Positions 16,732-25,468 of a stretch of 64,000 nucleotides of DNA are shown one piece after another (the stretch's first letter is position 1; each line of letters starts with the position of its first letter). The notes under the pieces were generated by a model. It was not told where the DNA came from. It ran no database searches and was given only the letters and a program-made list of their open reading frames with translations. Source of the DNA: Haloarcula hispanica ATCC 33960. Its GTDB lineage: Archaea > Halobacteriota > Halobacteria > Halobacteriales > Haloarculaceae. Location: assembly GCF_000223905.1 (NCBI RefSeq), contig NC_015944.1:62001-126000 (forward strand). The letters are read 5' to 3'. Made by a program: the position numbers and the translations under genes.

Positions 16732-17982
16732 CTACGGTGCTGTCTGTGACGCCCACACTGCCGGCAGTCTCGTGTAGACGGCTGCATTGTCGACGAGCAC
16801 ATCGACCGGGACGTACTCGTCGGGGGTGTGGACGGTATCGGTCCCGAGCGCAAACTCGACGGTCGGAATGCCCGCGTTCCGGAGCGTCTTGGCATCGCCG
16901 CCGCCCGTGGCACTCCGTCGGAAGACGCGTTCACCTGTGACGTCCGCCGCCGTCGACGTGACCGCTTCGACGAGCGGGCTGTCGGACTCCTCGGCAGTCC
17001 CGACGCTCCAGGAGACATCGGTAATCGTAATCCCCTCACAGTCGGTGACACAGGACCGGATCTCCGAGAGCACGTCGGGCGTCTCAACCCCGGCGGTCAA
17101 TCGGATGTCGATTTCGGCGCGGGCGGACTGCGGAACACTGTTTACCGCGTCGCCACCTTCGAAAATGCCGAGGTTTATCGTGGGGTACCGGAACAGGTCC
17201 CGCGCGACATCTTCACCCAGCGATGGGGCGTAGTATTCGACCGACTCGTCGACAATCGGTTCCACTTTGGGGGCGATATCGAGTCGTCTAGAGCCAAAGC
17301 GGTCACGCAGCGTCTCGACGGCGTCGTAGAGTCGGTCGACCGCGTTGATGCCCAGCATCGGCCGGGAACCGTGGGCCCCCTCGCCGCTGGCTTCGAGCGT
17401 CAACCAGATGCTGCCCCGGTCAGCAACCGTGACGGAGTGACGGCCCGCCTCGCAGGTCGGTTCGCCGATAACGCACGCGTCCGCGTCGAGTTTCTCGGCC
17501 TCCAGCAGCGCGGGAAGGCCGGCGTCACCGCCCACTTCCTCGTCGCTCACGAAGGCAAACAGGAGCGTGACAGGCGGTTCAGCGTCGGTTGCGGCGAAAG
17601 CCTGGATGGCAAGCAGCATCGATGCCACGGCACCTTTCATATCGGTCGCGCCGCGGCCATACACGCGGTCTTCGACGCGCTCGCCGAGCGGAGCGTGAGT
17701 CCATGCGTCGGCCTCGAAGGGCACCGTATCGAGATGCCCGTTGTACAGCAGCGTTCGGTCCGACTCACCGGGAATCCCAACGAGGAGGTTCGGCTTCGCC
17801 GGGTCGACTGCGAACCGCTTGACGTCGACCGGCAGCGGGTCGAGGAATCCCTCGATCTCGGTCACAATCGCACGCGTATCCCCGGGCGGGTTCGACGTGT
17901 CTATCGCCAGGAGGTCGAGGGCGAGTGTGACCAGTTCCTCGCGGCGGTCTCGAACGTAGGTGAGGGGAACAGCGGGACTCAT
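16732..17982 (-). CDS. M20-family metallopeptidase (ArgE/DapE-like)
   Basis: The product has 416 residues. YNGHLDTVPF (H83, D85), GATDMKGAVA (D114) and VSDEEVGG (E148, E149) are the metal ligands and catalytic residues of M20 deacylases such as acetylornithine deacetylase, succinyl-diaminopimelate desuccinylase or carboxypeptidase G2. The substrate cannot be read from sequence. It is a cytosolic zinc or cobalt hydrolase. The upstream region carries ACAGTATTGTA and TTTTGCGC, similar to sulfur-island promoters, so a thiol-conjugate substrate is possible but speculative. Confidence 0.88.
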   Translation of the reverse strand: MSPAVPLTYVRDRREELVTLALDLLAIDTSNPPGDTRAIVTEIEGFLDPLPVDVKRFAVDPAKPNLLVGIPGESDRTLLYNGHLDTVPFEADAWTHAPLGERVEDRVYGRGATDMKGAVASMLLAIQAFAATDAEPPVTLLFAFVSDEEVGGDAGLPALLEAEKLDADACVIGEPTCEAGRHSVTVADRGSIWLTLEASGEGAHGSRPMLGINAVDRLYDAVETLRDRFGSRRLDIAPKVEPIVDESVEYYAPSLGEDVARDLFRYPTINLGIFEGGDAVNSVPQSARAEIDIRLTAGVETPDVLSEIRSCVTDCEGITITDVSWSVGTAEESDSPLVEAVTSTAADVTGERVFRRSATGGGDAKTLRNAGIPTVEFALGTDTVHTPDEYVPVDVLVDNAAVYTRLPAVWASQTAP

Positions 17983-18101
17983 GTGTGGCCGAATATACCG
18001 TTAACGTCCTTTGCTGTCGTCCAGGCCGTTTCTGGGTGGGTGAAAACCAACGTCATATCTTATAATAGAATCAGTGTGCGCAAAAGTATTTCGCAGATAT
18101 T

Positions 18102-18109
18102 ACAATACT
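18102..18109 (-). promoter_or_regulatory. Candidate shared operator upstream of the M20 peptidase
   Basis: The minus strand reads ACAGTATTGTAATATCTGCG about 120 bases before the peptidase start. It is the same AGTATTGT core as in the sulfur-island promoters, in a 265-bp gap otherwise free of genes. Confidence 0.3.
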
Positions 18110-18247
18110 GTGTAGTATTATACGTGGAGCCCGGCCGTGGAGAGAAACGACTACAGAACGGAGTCCAGATGAACCGCTACGAGTCCCCCACGCTTGTAAG
18201 ACGGGATTTGCCTCCGTTTCTCTCAGGGAAACTCGCTACCGCCCGAA

Positions 18248-18661
18248 TCACGCGTACTTTTCGATTACGGCACGCAGTTGTGATTCGTCCTGCATTCCGA
18301 CGAGTCGCTCGACCGGCTCCCCGTCGGCAAACAGAAGCAGCGTCGGGACTCCTCGAACGCCGTACTCGGCGGCGAGCTCCTGGTTCGCGTCGACGTCGAT
18401 TTTCGCCACTGTCGCGGCGGTCTCGGCCGCGACGGTTTCGACGACGGGTTCAAGCATTTGGCACGGCCCACACCAGTCGGCGTAGAAGTCGACCAGAACC
18501 ACGTCGTGATCGGTAGTCGTGTCGGACAACTCGGCTTTTCCATCGACCGTAATCGGCTCAGAGGGGTCTCCTGATTCAGATTCGTTGGTACTACCCGACT
18601 CACCCCGGGTACGAAGCTCGTCCAGTTTTTGTCGTCTGATCTCCTCTAGCTCGTCAGTCAT
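18248..18661 (-). CDS. Thioredoxin with charged N-terminal extension
   Basis: The product has 137 residues from MTDELEEIRRQKLDELRTRG. Residues 1-45 are a charged helix plus a Ser/Glu-rich linker, and 46-137 is a thioredoxin fold with DWCGPC (C64, C67), VDANQELAAEYGVRGVPT and a C-terminal VIEKYA. The core is very similar to the thioredoxin at 9222-9581. An N-terminal helix of this type often precedes haloarchaeal thioredoxins. The frame is open upstream to 18850, but the added part is basic and non-conserved. CAGTATTGC lies about 50 bases upstream. Confidence 0.9.
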   Translation of the reverse strand: MTDELEEIRRQKLDELRTRGESGSTNESESGDPSEPITVDGKAELSDTTTDHDVVLVDFYADWCGPCQMLEPVVETVAAETAATVAKIDVDANQELAAEYGVRGVPTLLLFADGEPVERLVGMQDESQLRAVIEKYA

Positions 18662-19115
18662 CACTCCGACATTCGGACCGGATCGACTTATTTGTTTTGT
18701 ACATCCTTTGCAATACTGGGTTGCACTGCGGGAGTCTATACGAAAGTCAAGAGTGTGATCTGACCAGCAGTCGATTCTCACCCTCGGCGTCACAGCCGTC
18801 GGTTCTCTCAAACGGTAACCGGGGCCGGCCAGTCTCATATATGACAACAAGTCGGTGTGGCCTATCGTGTGGGGTTCACAGGTAGAATTGCCTCAGTACC
18901 CGTGGAAGTGGTCGGTAATGGCGTACTTTACTAGCCATTTGATAGCCACATCGATTCCGACGTACCACATACAAGACATACTCCGCCGACGAGCTACGGT
19001 TGCAATATCGACGAGTGGCGACCCCACTTCTCGATCCGGTACTCGAAAATTCTCTCCGTCCTTTCGACACCGTATCCGAAGAGACTTTGCTCTGTAGGCA
19101 CAATACAACACACGA
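18662..19115. other. 454-bp intergenic region, no gene seen
   Basis: It separates the second thioredoxin (minus) from DUF302 (plus). Open frames here are basic and unlike proteins. It holds CAATACTG at 18711-18718 on the thioredoxin side and CACAATACAACAC (19099-19111) just before the DUF302 start, both close to the AGTATTGT motif. Confidence 0.5.
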
Positions 19116-19556
19116 ATGGTACTCCCAATCGACCCGAGCCAGATCGACCCCGAAGACATCGGCGAACAACAGGCGACGCTCGAAATGAGCCACGAAGACG
19201 CCATCGAACACGTCCGAGACGTGTTCACCGACGCCGGGTTCGGTGTCCCCGTCGAGTTCTCGCCCTCCGAAATGCTCAACGAGAAGATCGATGCGGACCG
19301 TGACCCCTACTACGTGTTGGGGGCCTGTAACCCCGAAGTCGCTGACCGCGCTCTCGATGCGACAGACAACAAACTCGGTGCGCTCATGGCCTGTAACGTC
19401 GTCATCTGGGAGGAAGAACCCGGACAACAGCGCGTCTATCACGTCTCGATTATGCGAATCGCCCGCCTCGTCGGGATGGCTCCCGACAACGAGGAGATGG
19501 CGGACATCGTCGCCGACACCGGCGAAATCGTCGACGAGGCGTTCCGGAACCTCTAA
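19116..19556 (+). CDS. DUF302 domain protein
   Basis: The product has 146 residues. MSHEDAIEHVRDVFTDAGFGVPVEFSP followed by YYVLGACNPEVADRALDATD and GALMACNVVIWEE is the DUF302 beta-alpha fold, with the conserved ACNP and LMPCNV-like strands. Function is unknown; the family often occurs near redox or sulfur genes. It ends one base before the next ATG, so it is co-transcribed with the methyltransferase. The start at 19116 lies a few bases after CACAATACAACACACGA. Confidence 0.87.
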   Translation: MVLPIDPSQIDPEDIGEQQATLEMSHEDAIEHVRDVFTDAGFGVPVEFSPSEMLNEKIDADRDPYYVLGACNPEVADRALDATDNKLGALMACNVVIWEEEPGQQRVYHVSIMRIARLVGMAPDNEEMADIVADTGEIVDEAFRNL

Positions 19557-19557
19557 C

Positions 19558-20118
19558 ATGGGGTATCACACGTTCGACGCCGGCCGGGCCGACAAACTCG
19601 AAGACGCCCAGCAACGGTACCGCTCACTCTCTGCAGAAGAGTTGCACTGGGCGCTCTCACCCGAGAGTGACGAGACGGTCGCGGACCTCGGGAGCGGGAC
19701 CGGGTTCTACACCGACGACATCGCACCGGCCGTCGAATCAGTGTACGCTGTCGACATCCAGGAAGCGATGCACGACTACTATCGGGAGAAAGGCGTCCCT
19801 GACAACGTCGACCTCGTGACGAGTGCGGTCGACGACCTCCCGTTCGATACCGGCAGTCTCGACGGGGCGTTCTCGACGATGACGTACCACGAATTCGCTA
19901 GCGACGGGGCGCTGAACGAGGTCGCACGGGTGCTCAACTCAGGCGGGACGTTCGCCATCGCCGATTGGGCGGCCTCCGGCAGTGGTCGCAACGGCCCGCC
20001 CGTCGACGAGCGGTTTTCCGCTACTGAGGCAACGGACACGCTCCGCCAGCACGGATTCACAATCGAGTTCGAGGCGGTGCGACCGGAGACGTTCCTGCTC
20101 GTTGCGAGTGCCGAATAA
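19558..20118 (+). CDS. Class I SAM-dependent methyltransferase (UbiE/Methyltransf_11 type)
   Basis: The product has 186 residues. TVADLGSGTGFYTDDIAP is SAM motif I, VYAVDIQEAMHDYY motif II, LDGAFSTMTYHEFAS motif IV and LNSGGTFAIADWAASG motif V. The acceptor is unknown. The ATG at 19558 directly follows the DUF302 stop. It is a different branch from the methyltransferase at 15823. Arsenite or thiol methylation cannot be claimed, as no conserved cysteines are present. Confidence 0.87.
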   Translation: MGYHTFDAGRADKLEDAQQRYRSLSAEELHWALSPESDETVADLGSGTGFYTDDIAPAVESVYAVDIQEAMHDYYREKGVPDNVDLVTSAVDDLPFDTGSLDGAFSTMTYHEFASDGALNEVARVLNSGGTFAIADWAASGSGRNGPPVDERFSATEATDTLRQHGFTIEFEAVRPETFLLVASAE

Positions 20119-20209
20119 CAGAACTGGCTACCGGTCACGTCATTTCTGCTCTGGCCGAGTGCAACTCGGACCCTCCGGGTCAAGGGATTCCGCCGTCGTG
20201 GGTCGGCCG

Positions 20210-20899
20210 TTAACTGGCGAACAGCCGCCGCTCCGCACGTTCGTGCTCGGCGGCCAGCACATCCACCAGCGGTGCGAACGGTGTCATCTCGTCTATCCCC
20301 TGATCCGCGCTATCGTCGACTGCGGCCGTCATCACCGGCTGTAGGTCATCCAGTATTCGCTGGGCATCTGTGTGGCCGAGCGAGAGGAGGCGCTGGGCTG
20401 CCCCCAACAGTCCGGTGACGAACCCGTGACAGCACAGCAAGCAGGCGTCACGGACAGCCACATCGGCCAGGGCTGTCGCAACGCCGAGCACCACGGCGTA
20501 GTTGCCGGGCGCTTCGTCGGCGTCGACGCGTTCGGCGTAGCGGTCCAGCAGCGCCTCCTCACACAGTTCTGTCTGAAGCGAGAGCAGTCGGTCGCCGGAC
20601 TGCTGGGCGCTCTCGCGGAACTCCGCGGCCAGCGTCACGGCCGAAAGCCGCCGGTCGGCCCGACAGACCGCTTCGAAATTCCCATCGGCTGCGGCGGCGT
20701 GTGCAGCCCGGAGCGCGACGAGTTCGGCGGGTCCGACTTGCTGGCGGAGGTACGTCGACAGGAGCGCTTCGAGGTCTGCCGCGTCTTCGACCCGGTCGTC
20801 CTGAATGAACTGTTCCAGTCCGTAGGAGACGGTGTAGGTCCCGACCGGGAGGAACGAGTCCGCGAGCCGGAACGATTCGAGCGCTGCGGCGTCGCTCAT
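20210..20899 (-). CDS. ureF: Urease accessory protein UreF
   Basis: The product has 229 residues. LADSFLPVGTYTVSYGLEQF near the N-terminus is the UreF signature, and the rest is all-helical with FVTGLLGAAQRLLSLGHTDA near the end. UreF joins UreD (UreH) and UreG to deliver nickel into apo-urease and gates GTP hydrolysis by UreG. It is the last gene of the operon and overlaps ureE by 4 bp. Normal length. Confidence 0.95.
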   Translation of the reverse strand: MSDAAALESFRLADSFLPVGTYTVSYGLEQFIQDDRVEDAADLEALLSTYLRQQVGPAELVALRAAHAAAADGNFEAVCRADRRLSAVTLAAEFRESAQQSGDRLLSLQTELCEEALLDRYAERVDADEAPGNYAVVLGVATALADVAVRDACLLCCHGFVTGLLGAAQRLLSLGHTDAQRILDDLQPVMTAAVDDSADQGIDEMTPFAPLVDVLAAEHERAERRLFAS

Positions 20900-21459
20900 T
20901 GGTCGCCCCCATCGATAGTCCGGACGCCGTGGTCGTGGGCGTGGCCGCCGCCGTCGTGCATGCCGGTACCGTCGCGGTGCGTGTGGTCAACCCCTTCATC
21001 ATCGAACGTTGTCGGCGGAACGTGTTCGTACCGCGTCGGCACGTCTGCGGGCAGCAGTTCTGCGACAGTCGTCTCCATCCGTTCCTTCGAGTCGGTCACG
21101 GGGAACAGGGTCTCTCGGTCGCGGACCGCGAGGTTCCAGTGTCTGTTCCCGACTGCGTGACCGAGTTCCAGCGCCGCGGTCGGTGAAACATCGCTGTCGG
21201 CGAAATCGAGCACGAGGGCCTCGATGGCGGCGAGTTCGACGACGACGAGTGTGCCGTCTTCAGCTTCCAGCACGTCGCCGTCAGCGAGGTCGCGGGCGAC
21301 CACGATACCGAGGTCACAGCCGTCTGTCGTCTCAGTGCGGACTCGCGAGCGTTGGCGTTCGGTGTCCGAGAGCACGACCGTAGCGTGGTCCGACGTATCG
21401 ATATCTTCCGCAACGGTCGCGTCGTCGCGGTGGCCGAGATAGGTGTCTGCGACCAGCAT
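20896..21459 (-). CDS. ureE: Urease nickel metallochaperone UreE
   Basis: The product has 187 residues. The N-terminal peptide-binding domain is followed by the nickel-binding domain with ALELGHAVGNRHWNLAV, holding the conserved His. The C-terminal tail is His- and Asp-rich (DHTHRDGTGMHDGGGHAHDH) and should bind several Ni2+. It hands nickel to UreG for urease activation. It overlaps ureD by 1 bp and ureF by 4 bp. Confidence 0.94.
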   Translation of the reverse strand: MLVADTYLGHRDDATVAEDIDTSDHATVVLSDTERQRSRVRTETTDGCDLGIVVARDLADGDVLEAEDGTLVVVELAAIEALVLDFADSDVSPTAALELGHAVGNRHWNLAVRDRETLFPVTDSKERMETTVAELLPADVPTRYEHVPPTTFDDEGVDHTHRDGTGMHDGGGHAHDHGVRTIDGGDQ

Positions 21460-22358
21460 CAGTACTTCCTCCCGGACGGCGCGGGCGCGTCCAGCAGTTC
21501 CTGTCTGGCGTGGTCCCAGGCCGCGTGGAGCGTAGCCTGTACGGTCTCAGCCCGGTCGCCCAGAGCACGGACCGCAACGCCAGCCCCGTTGGGGAGCGCT
21601 GTCGCACCGGCCCGGGCCTCGTCGTCGGTGACGGCCGCATGTAGCGCGTCACTCAGTTCGGATTCGTCGTGGTCCGGCGCGAGGACGAACGTCGTCCCGT
21701 AGACGGTGAACTCGCCGAGAACGCCGGGTACTGTCGGGTCCCTGTCTTCCGGCGTCAGATGAGTTGCGTCCTCGAACAAGAGTCCGTCAGGCCCGGTCCC
21801 GCGCACGCGGGAGAGATATCGCTCGAACTCGAAGCGCTCGCCCCGAGCGAGGCGTCCAGGGACAACCACGTCACTGACGACGGCGGTTGCGCCGGGCGAC
21901 AGGTCTACCGTCATCTCCTGCACGTATCTTGAATCGGCGTGGAGAATCGTCGGCTCGGGCACGTAATCCAGGTGGCCGCCGGCGCCGACGCTGAGGGTCG
22001 TGTCGGCGGCGGCGTAGTTACACGTCATCGTCTGGACTTTCGTCGAGCTCTGAGTCGAGACGTGAGCGACAGCCTCGTCTCCGACAGTTATCGACACGTC
22101 GTGGCGGTCACCCTGGGCGACGCCGCCGGTCGGCGACTGGACGAAGACGGTGTTGGCGTCGGGATGGGGGTCGTGCCCCAGCGTCCCCGAGATGTGGAAC
22201 GGGACCGTCGCGTAGTCGTGGACCAGGGTCGTCCCGTCGGCCGTCCGCTCGAAGGTCAGTTCGAGCACGCCGTCTTTCCCCGGCGACCCTACGGCGGCCT
22301 GTGGCACGGCCTCGGTCGCATACCCCTCGAACGCCGGATGGGGCGCGTCGGCGGCCAT
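21459..22358 (-). CDS. ureD: Urease accessory protein UreD (UreH)
   Basis: The product has 299 residues. FVQSPTGGVAQGDRHDVSIT is the UreD signature, and the C-terminal RALGDRAETVQATLHAAWDH matches the family end. It is the scaffold that binds apo-urease and then UreF-UreG, and may channel nickel. It overlaps both neighbours by 1 bp, supporting one polycistronic mRNA with coupled translation. Confidence 0.94.
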   Translation of the reverse strand: MAADAPHPAFEGYATEAVPQAAVGSPGKDGVLELTFERTADGTTLVHDYATVPFHISGTLGHDPHPDANTVFVQSPTGGVAQGDRHDVSITVGDEAVAHVSTQSSTKVQTMTCNYAAADTTLSVGAGGHLDYVPEPTILHADSRYVQEMTVDLSPGATAVVSDVVVPGRLARGERFEFERYLSRVRGTGPDGLLFEDATHLTPEDRDPTVPGVLGEFTVYGTTFVLAPDHDESELSDALHAAVTDDEARAGATALPNGAGVAVRALGDRAETVQATLHAAWDHARQELLDAPAPSGRKY

Positions 22359-22981
22359 CAGGCGAACAGCACCCCCTCGCGGACGTGTGACAGCACCTCG
22401 TCGATGTTCGTCTCGTCCTTACAGTTGGTGAAGACGACCGGCCCGTCCCGGACCTCGTCGGCGTCCCGCTCCATCACGTCGAGGTCGACGCCGACGTGGG
22501 GCGCGAGGTCCGTCTTGTTGATGACGAGCAGGTCACAATCGACCACTCCCGGCCCGCGCTTTCGAGGGATGTCTTCCCCTTCCGCGACCGAGATGACGTA
22601 CAGCGAGTAGTCGGCGAGTTCGGGGTTGAACGTCGCCGCGAGGTTGTCGCCGCCGCTCTCGACCAGCACCAGGTCAAGTTCCGGGTGGTCAGCCAGGAAC
22701 GAGTCGATCTGCTGGAGGTTCATCGACGGGTCTTCACGGATGCCCGTATGTGGGCACGCCCCGGTCTCGACGCCGGCCACAAGGTCCTCGGGGACGACTC
22801 CGGCGAAGCGCTCGCGTAGCACGTCTGCGTCCTCTTGCGTGAGAATGTCGTTGGCGATGACGCCCACGTCAAGTCCCTGCTCGCGCAGCTCTGGGACGAG
22901 CGCGGTCAGCAGTGAGGTCTTTCCGGACCCGACCGGGCCGCCGATGCCGACCGTCGCCACGTCCCGATGTGTGAGACTCAT
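22358..22981 (-). CDS. ureG: Urease accessory GTPase UreG
   Basis: The product has 207 residues, a SIMIBI-class GTPase. The P-loop is GGPVGSGKT (14-22), the metal-binding C-P-H is at 76-78 ([15 protein letters not shown]), the UreG signature is [12 protein letters not shown], and [17 protein letters not shown] is the base-recognition region. It dimerises through CPH with nickel and GTP and delivers the metal to urease. It overlaps ureA by 4 bp. Confidence 0.96.
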   Translation of the reverse strand: MSLTHRDVATVGIGGPVGSGKTSLLTALVPELREQGLDVGVIANDILTQEDADVLRERFAGVVPEDLVAGVETGACPHTGIREDPSMNLQQIDSFLADHPELDLVLVESGGDNLAATFNPELADYSLYVISVAEGEDIPRKRGPGVVDCDLLVINKTDLAPHVGVDLDVMERDADEVRDGPVVFTNCKDETNIDEVLSHVREGVLFA

Positions 22982-23364
22982 TCGTCTGTCCCCGCTGAGT
23001 CTCCGCCATTGGTCGCCGTCTCTCCCTCAGGTGCATCGTCGTCGGCCGACCCGACACTGTCGGAGCGAATCGGGTCGTGAACCGTGACGAGTTTCGTACC
23101 GTCGGGGAACACCGGCTCGACCTGAATCATGTCGATCATCTCCGGGACGCCGTCCATCACGTCTTCGCGGCCGAGCAGCTTCGACGCGCCGGAGCGGATT
23201 TCGGCGACCGACTGGCCGTCCCGGCCGCGCTCGATGCACCAGTCGCTGATGTAGGCGACCGCTTCGGGGTGATTCAGCGGGACGCCGCGTTCCTTGCGCC
23301 GCCGCGCGACCTCTGCAGCGGTGAAGACCGTGAGTCGTTCCTGTTCTTTGGCTGTGAGTTTCAT
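22978..23364 (-). CDS. ureA: Urease gamma subunit UreA
   Basis: The product has 128 residues. [20 protein letters not shown] through [20 protein letters not shown]-like sequence is the gamma subunit (about 100 residues). A further acidic tail of about 28 residues ([16 protein letters not shown]) is unlike bacterial UreA and probably a halophilic addition. It is a structural part of the urease trimer. It overlaps ureC and ureG by 4 bp. Confidence 0.95.
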   Translation of the reverse strand: MKLTAKEQERLTVFTAAEVARRRKERGVPLNHPEAVAYISDWCIERGRDGQSVAEIRSGASKLLGREDVMDGVPEMIDMIQVEPVFPDGTKLVTVHDPIRSDSVGSADDDAPEGETATNGGDSAGTDE

Positions 23365-25067
23365 AGCATGTACCGCTGTGCGAGTGGGAGTTCGGAAGCC
23401 GGTTCGCAGGTGACGTGGTCACCGTCGACCCGGACCTCGAAGGTCTCGGGGTCGACTTCGATGTCGTCGGGGCAGTAGCTGTTGTACACCATGTCGTCCT
23501 TGCCGGGCGTGCGAGCGCCCTCGATTGGAACGACACGGGAGTCGAGTCCGTACTCGTCGCCGATGCCGGCCTCGGCGGCCGCCGGCGAGACGAACGACAG
23601 CGAGAGGGCGTGTTTGGCCTTGCCGACCGCACCAGCGCGTTCCCGCTGGAGAATCGGTTCGCAGGTCATCAACGACCCGTTGGCCTCGCCCATCTCCGAG
23701 TGGACCGGGAAGCCGCCCTTGAACGTCATCGCCGGCTTGACGCCGAAGAACGCAGGGTCCCACAGGCAGATATCGGCGAGCTTGCCGGGTTCGAGCGTCC
23801 CGACGTGGTCCTCGATACCAGCCGAGATTGCGGGGTTGACGGTGTACTTCGCGATGTAGCGCTTGATGCGGTGGTTGTCCGCGCCGGTCCCCTCGTCCTC
23901 GGGGAGCGGGCCGCGCTGGGACTTCATCTTCGAGGCCGTCTGCCACGTCCGCGGGATGACTTCGGCCATCCGGCCCATCGCCTGCGAGTCGGAGGTCATC
24001 ATCGATATCGCGCCCATGTCGTGAAGCACGTCCTCGGCGGCGATTGTCTCTGCGCGAACGCGGGACTCGGCGAAGGCCACGTCCTCCGGCACGTCGGGGT
24101 TGAGGTGATGACACACCATTACCATGTCCAGATGTTCATCGAACGTGTTGTCGGTGTAGGGCATCGAGGGGTTCGTCGACGACGGGAGCATGTTCGGCTC
24201 GCCGACCATCTCCATGATGTCCGGGGCGTGGCCGCCGCCCGCGCCCTCGATGTGGAACAGGTGCATGGTCCGGCCGTCGACGGCACCGAAGGTGTTCTCG
24301 ACGAAGCCAGCCTCGTTCAGCGTGTCCGTGTGCATACACACCTGCACGTCCTCGTCCTCGGCGACTTCGAGACAGGTGTTGATCGTCTCGGGCGTCGACC
24401 CCCAGTCTTCGTGGAGTTTCAGCCCGCAGGCACCGGCCTCGACCTGCTCGCGGAGCGGGCCGGGGTCGGAGGCGTTGCCCTTCCCGTAGAAGCCAACGTT
24501 GACCGGCCACGCTTCGGCGGCCTGCAGGAAGCGTTTGACGTTCTCTGGGCCGGTCGTGGTCGTCGTCGCGCCGCCGCCGTACCCGCCACCGAGCATTGTC
24601 GTGATACCGCCCGAGAGCGCGTGTTCGTGGAGCTGTGCGGAGTTGAAGTGGATGTGGATGTCGAGGCCACCAGCGGTGGCAATCTTCCCCTCGGCGGGGT
24701 AGACGTCCGTCGACGGGCCGACGACCATGTCGACGCCGTCCATCGTGTCGGGGTTGCCGGCCTTCCCGATGCCGGCGATCTCGCCGTTCCGGATGCCGAT
24801 GTCGGCGGCGACGATACCGAGTATCGGGTCGATAATCGTCGCGTTCGTCAGCACCCAGTCGAGCGCGCCCTCCGCCTGTGTGACGCCGGGGGCCATTCCC
24901 AGCCCGTCCCGGAGCGTCTTCCCGCCGCCGAACACCGCCTCGTCGCCGTGGGTCCGCAGGTCGTCCTCGACTTCGGCGAACAGTTCCGTGTCACCCAGGC
25001 GGACCTTGTCACCCGTCGTTGGCCCGTACAGCTCGGCGTAGTTCTCGCGGTCGATGTCGCGTGTCAC
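23361..25067 (-). CDS. ureC: Urease alpha subunit UreC (catalytic)
   Basis: The product has 568 residues, normal length. Nickel ligands and catalytic residues are all present: HIH (138, 140), Lys217 in GLKLHEDWG (to be carbamylated), H219, H246 (MHTDT), H272 ([10 protein letters not shown]), flap C319-H320 (VCHHLNP) and D360 (TSDSQAMG). From K217 on, the numbering equals that of Klebsiella urease as I remember it, while HIH is shifted by four. Reaction: urea plus water to two ammonia and CO2, in the cytosol. It overlaps ureB and ureA by 4 bp. Confidence 0.97.
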   Translation of the reverse strand: MTRDIDRENYAELYGPTTGDKVRLGDTELFAEVEDDLRTHGDEAVFGGGKTLRDGLGMAPGVTQAEGALDWVLTNATIIDPILGIVAADIGIRNGEIAGIGKAGNPDTMDGVDMVVGPSTDVYPAEGKIATAGGLDIHIHFNSAQLHEHALSGGITTMLGGGYGGGATTTTTGPENVKRFLQAAEAWPVNVGFYGKGNASDPGPLREQVEAGACGLKLHEDWGSTPETINTCLEVAEDEDVQVCMHTDTLNEAGFVENTFGAVDGRTMHLFHIEGAGGGHAPDIMEMVGEPNMLPSSTNPSMPYTDNTFDEHLDMVMVCHHLNPDVPEDVAFAESRVRAETIAAEDVLHDMGAISMMTSDSQAMGRMAEVIPRTWQTASKMKSQRGPLPEDEGTGADNHRIKRYIAKYTVNPAISAGIEDHVGTLEPGKLADICLWDPAFFGVKPAMTFKGGFPVHSEMGEANGSLMTCEPILQRERAGAVGKAKHALSLSFVSPAAAEAGIGDEYGLDSRVVPIEGARTPGKDDMVYNSYCPDDIEVDPETFEVRVDGDHVTCEPASELPLAQRYML

Positions 25068-25468
25068 TCCGCTCCCTCCTCGTCGCCGTCGGCCCCGGTT
25101 TCCCGGAACCCGGCCGCCCGCATGCGTTCGACCGCGTCGCCCGTCTCGCCGTCGACACTCCCGTTGACAAGTCCGTTCATCCCGTGGGCGCGTCGCTTCC
25201 CGCCGATTTCGACGAGTTCGACCGTTTGCTCGTCGCCGGGTTCGAACCGGACGGCCGTCCCGGCGGGGATGTTCAGCCGCATTCCCATGGCCGCCTCGCG
25301 GTCGAACTCCAGGGCCGCATTAGCCTCGAAGAAGTGGAAGTGCGACCCGACTTGCGAGGGTCTGTCGCCGGTGTTCCCGACAGTCACTTCCGTCGTCTCT
25401 CGGCCTTCGTTCAGCGTCACTGTCCCTTCACCCGGGATGACCTCACCGGGCACGAGTCCATCGCTCAT
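25064..25468 (-). CDS. ureB: Urease beta subunit UreB
   Basis: The product has 134 residues from [40 protein letters not shown] and [20 protein letters not shown] are the beta-subunit core; the C-terminal 30 residues are acidic. It is the first gene of the operon: the order ureB-ureC-ureA-ureG-ureD-ureE-ureF differs from the common bacterial ureABC order. The frame is open upstream to 25531, but the family start is this Met. Confidence 0.95.
   Translation of the reverse strand: MSDGLVPGEVIPGEGTVTLNEGRETTEVTVGNTGDRPSQVGSHFHFFEANAALEFDREAAMGMRLNIPAGTAVRFEPGDEQTVELVEIGGKRRAHGMNGLVNGSVDGETGDAVERMRAAGFRETGADGDEEGAE

Noticed and set aside
16828-18516. 562-codon plus-strand frame across the M20 peptidase
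   Set aside because: Antisense shadow of a well-conserved enzyme; Arg-rich composition unlike haloarchaeal proteins.
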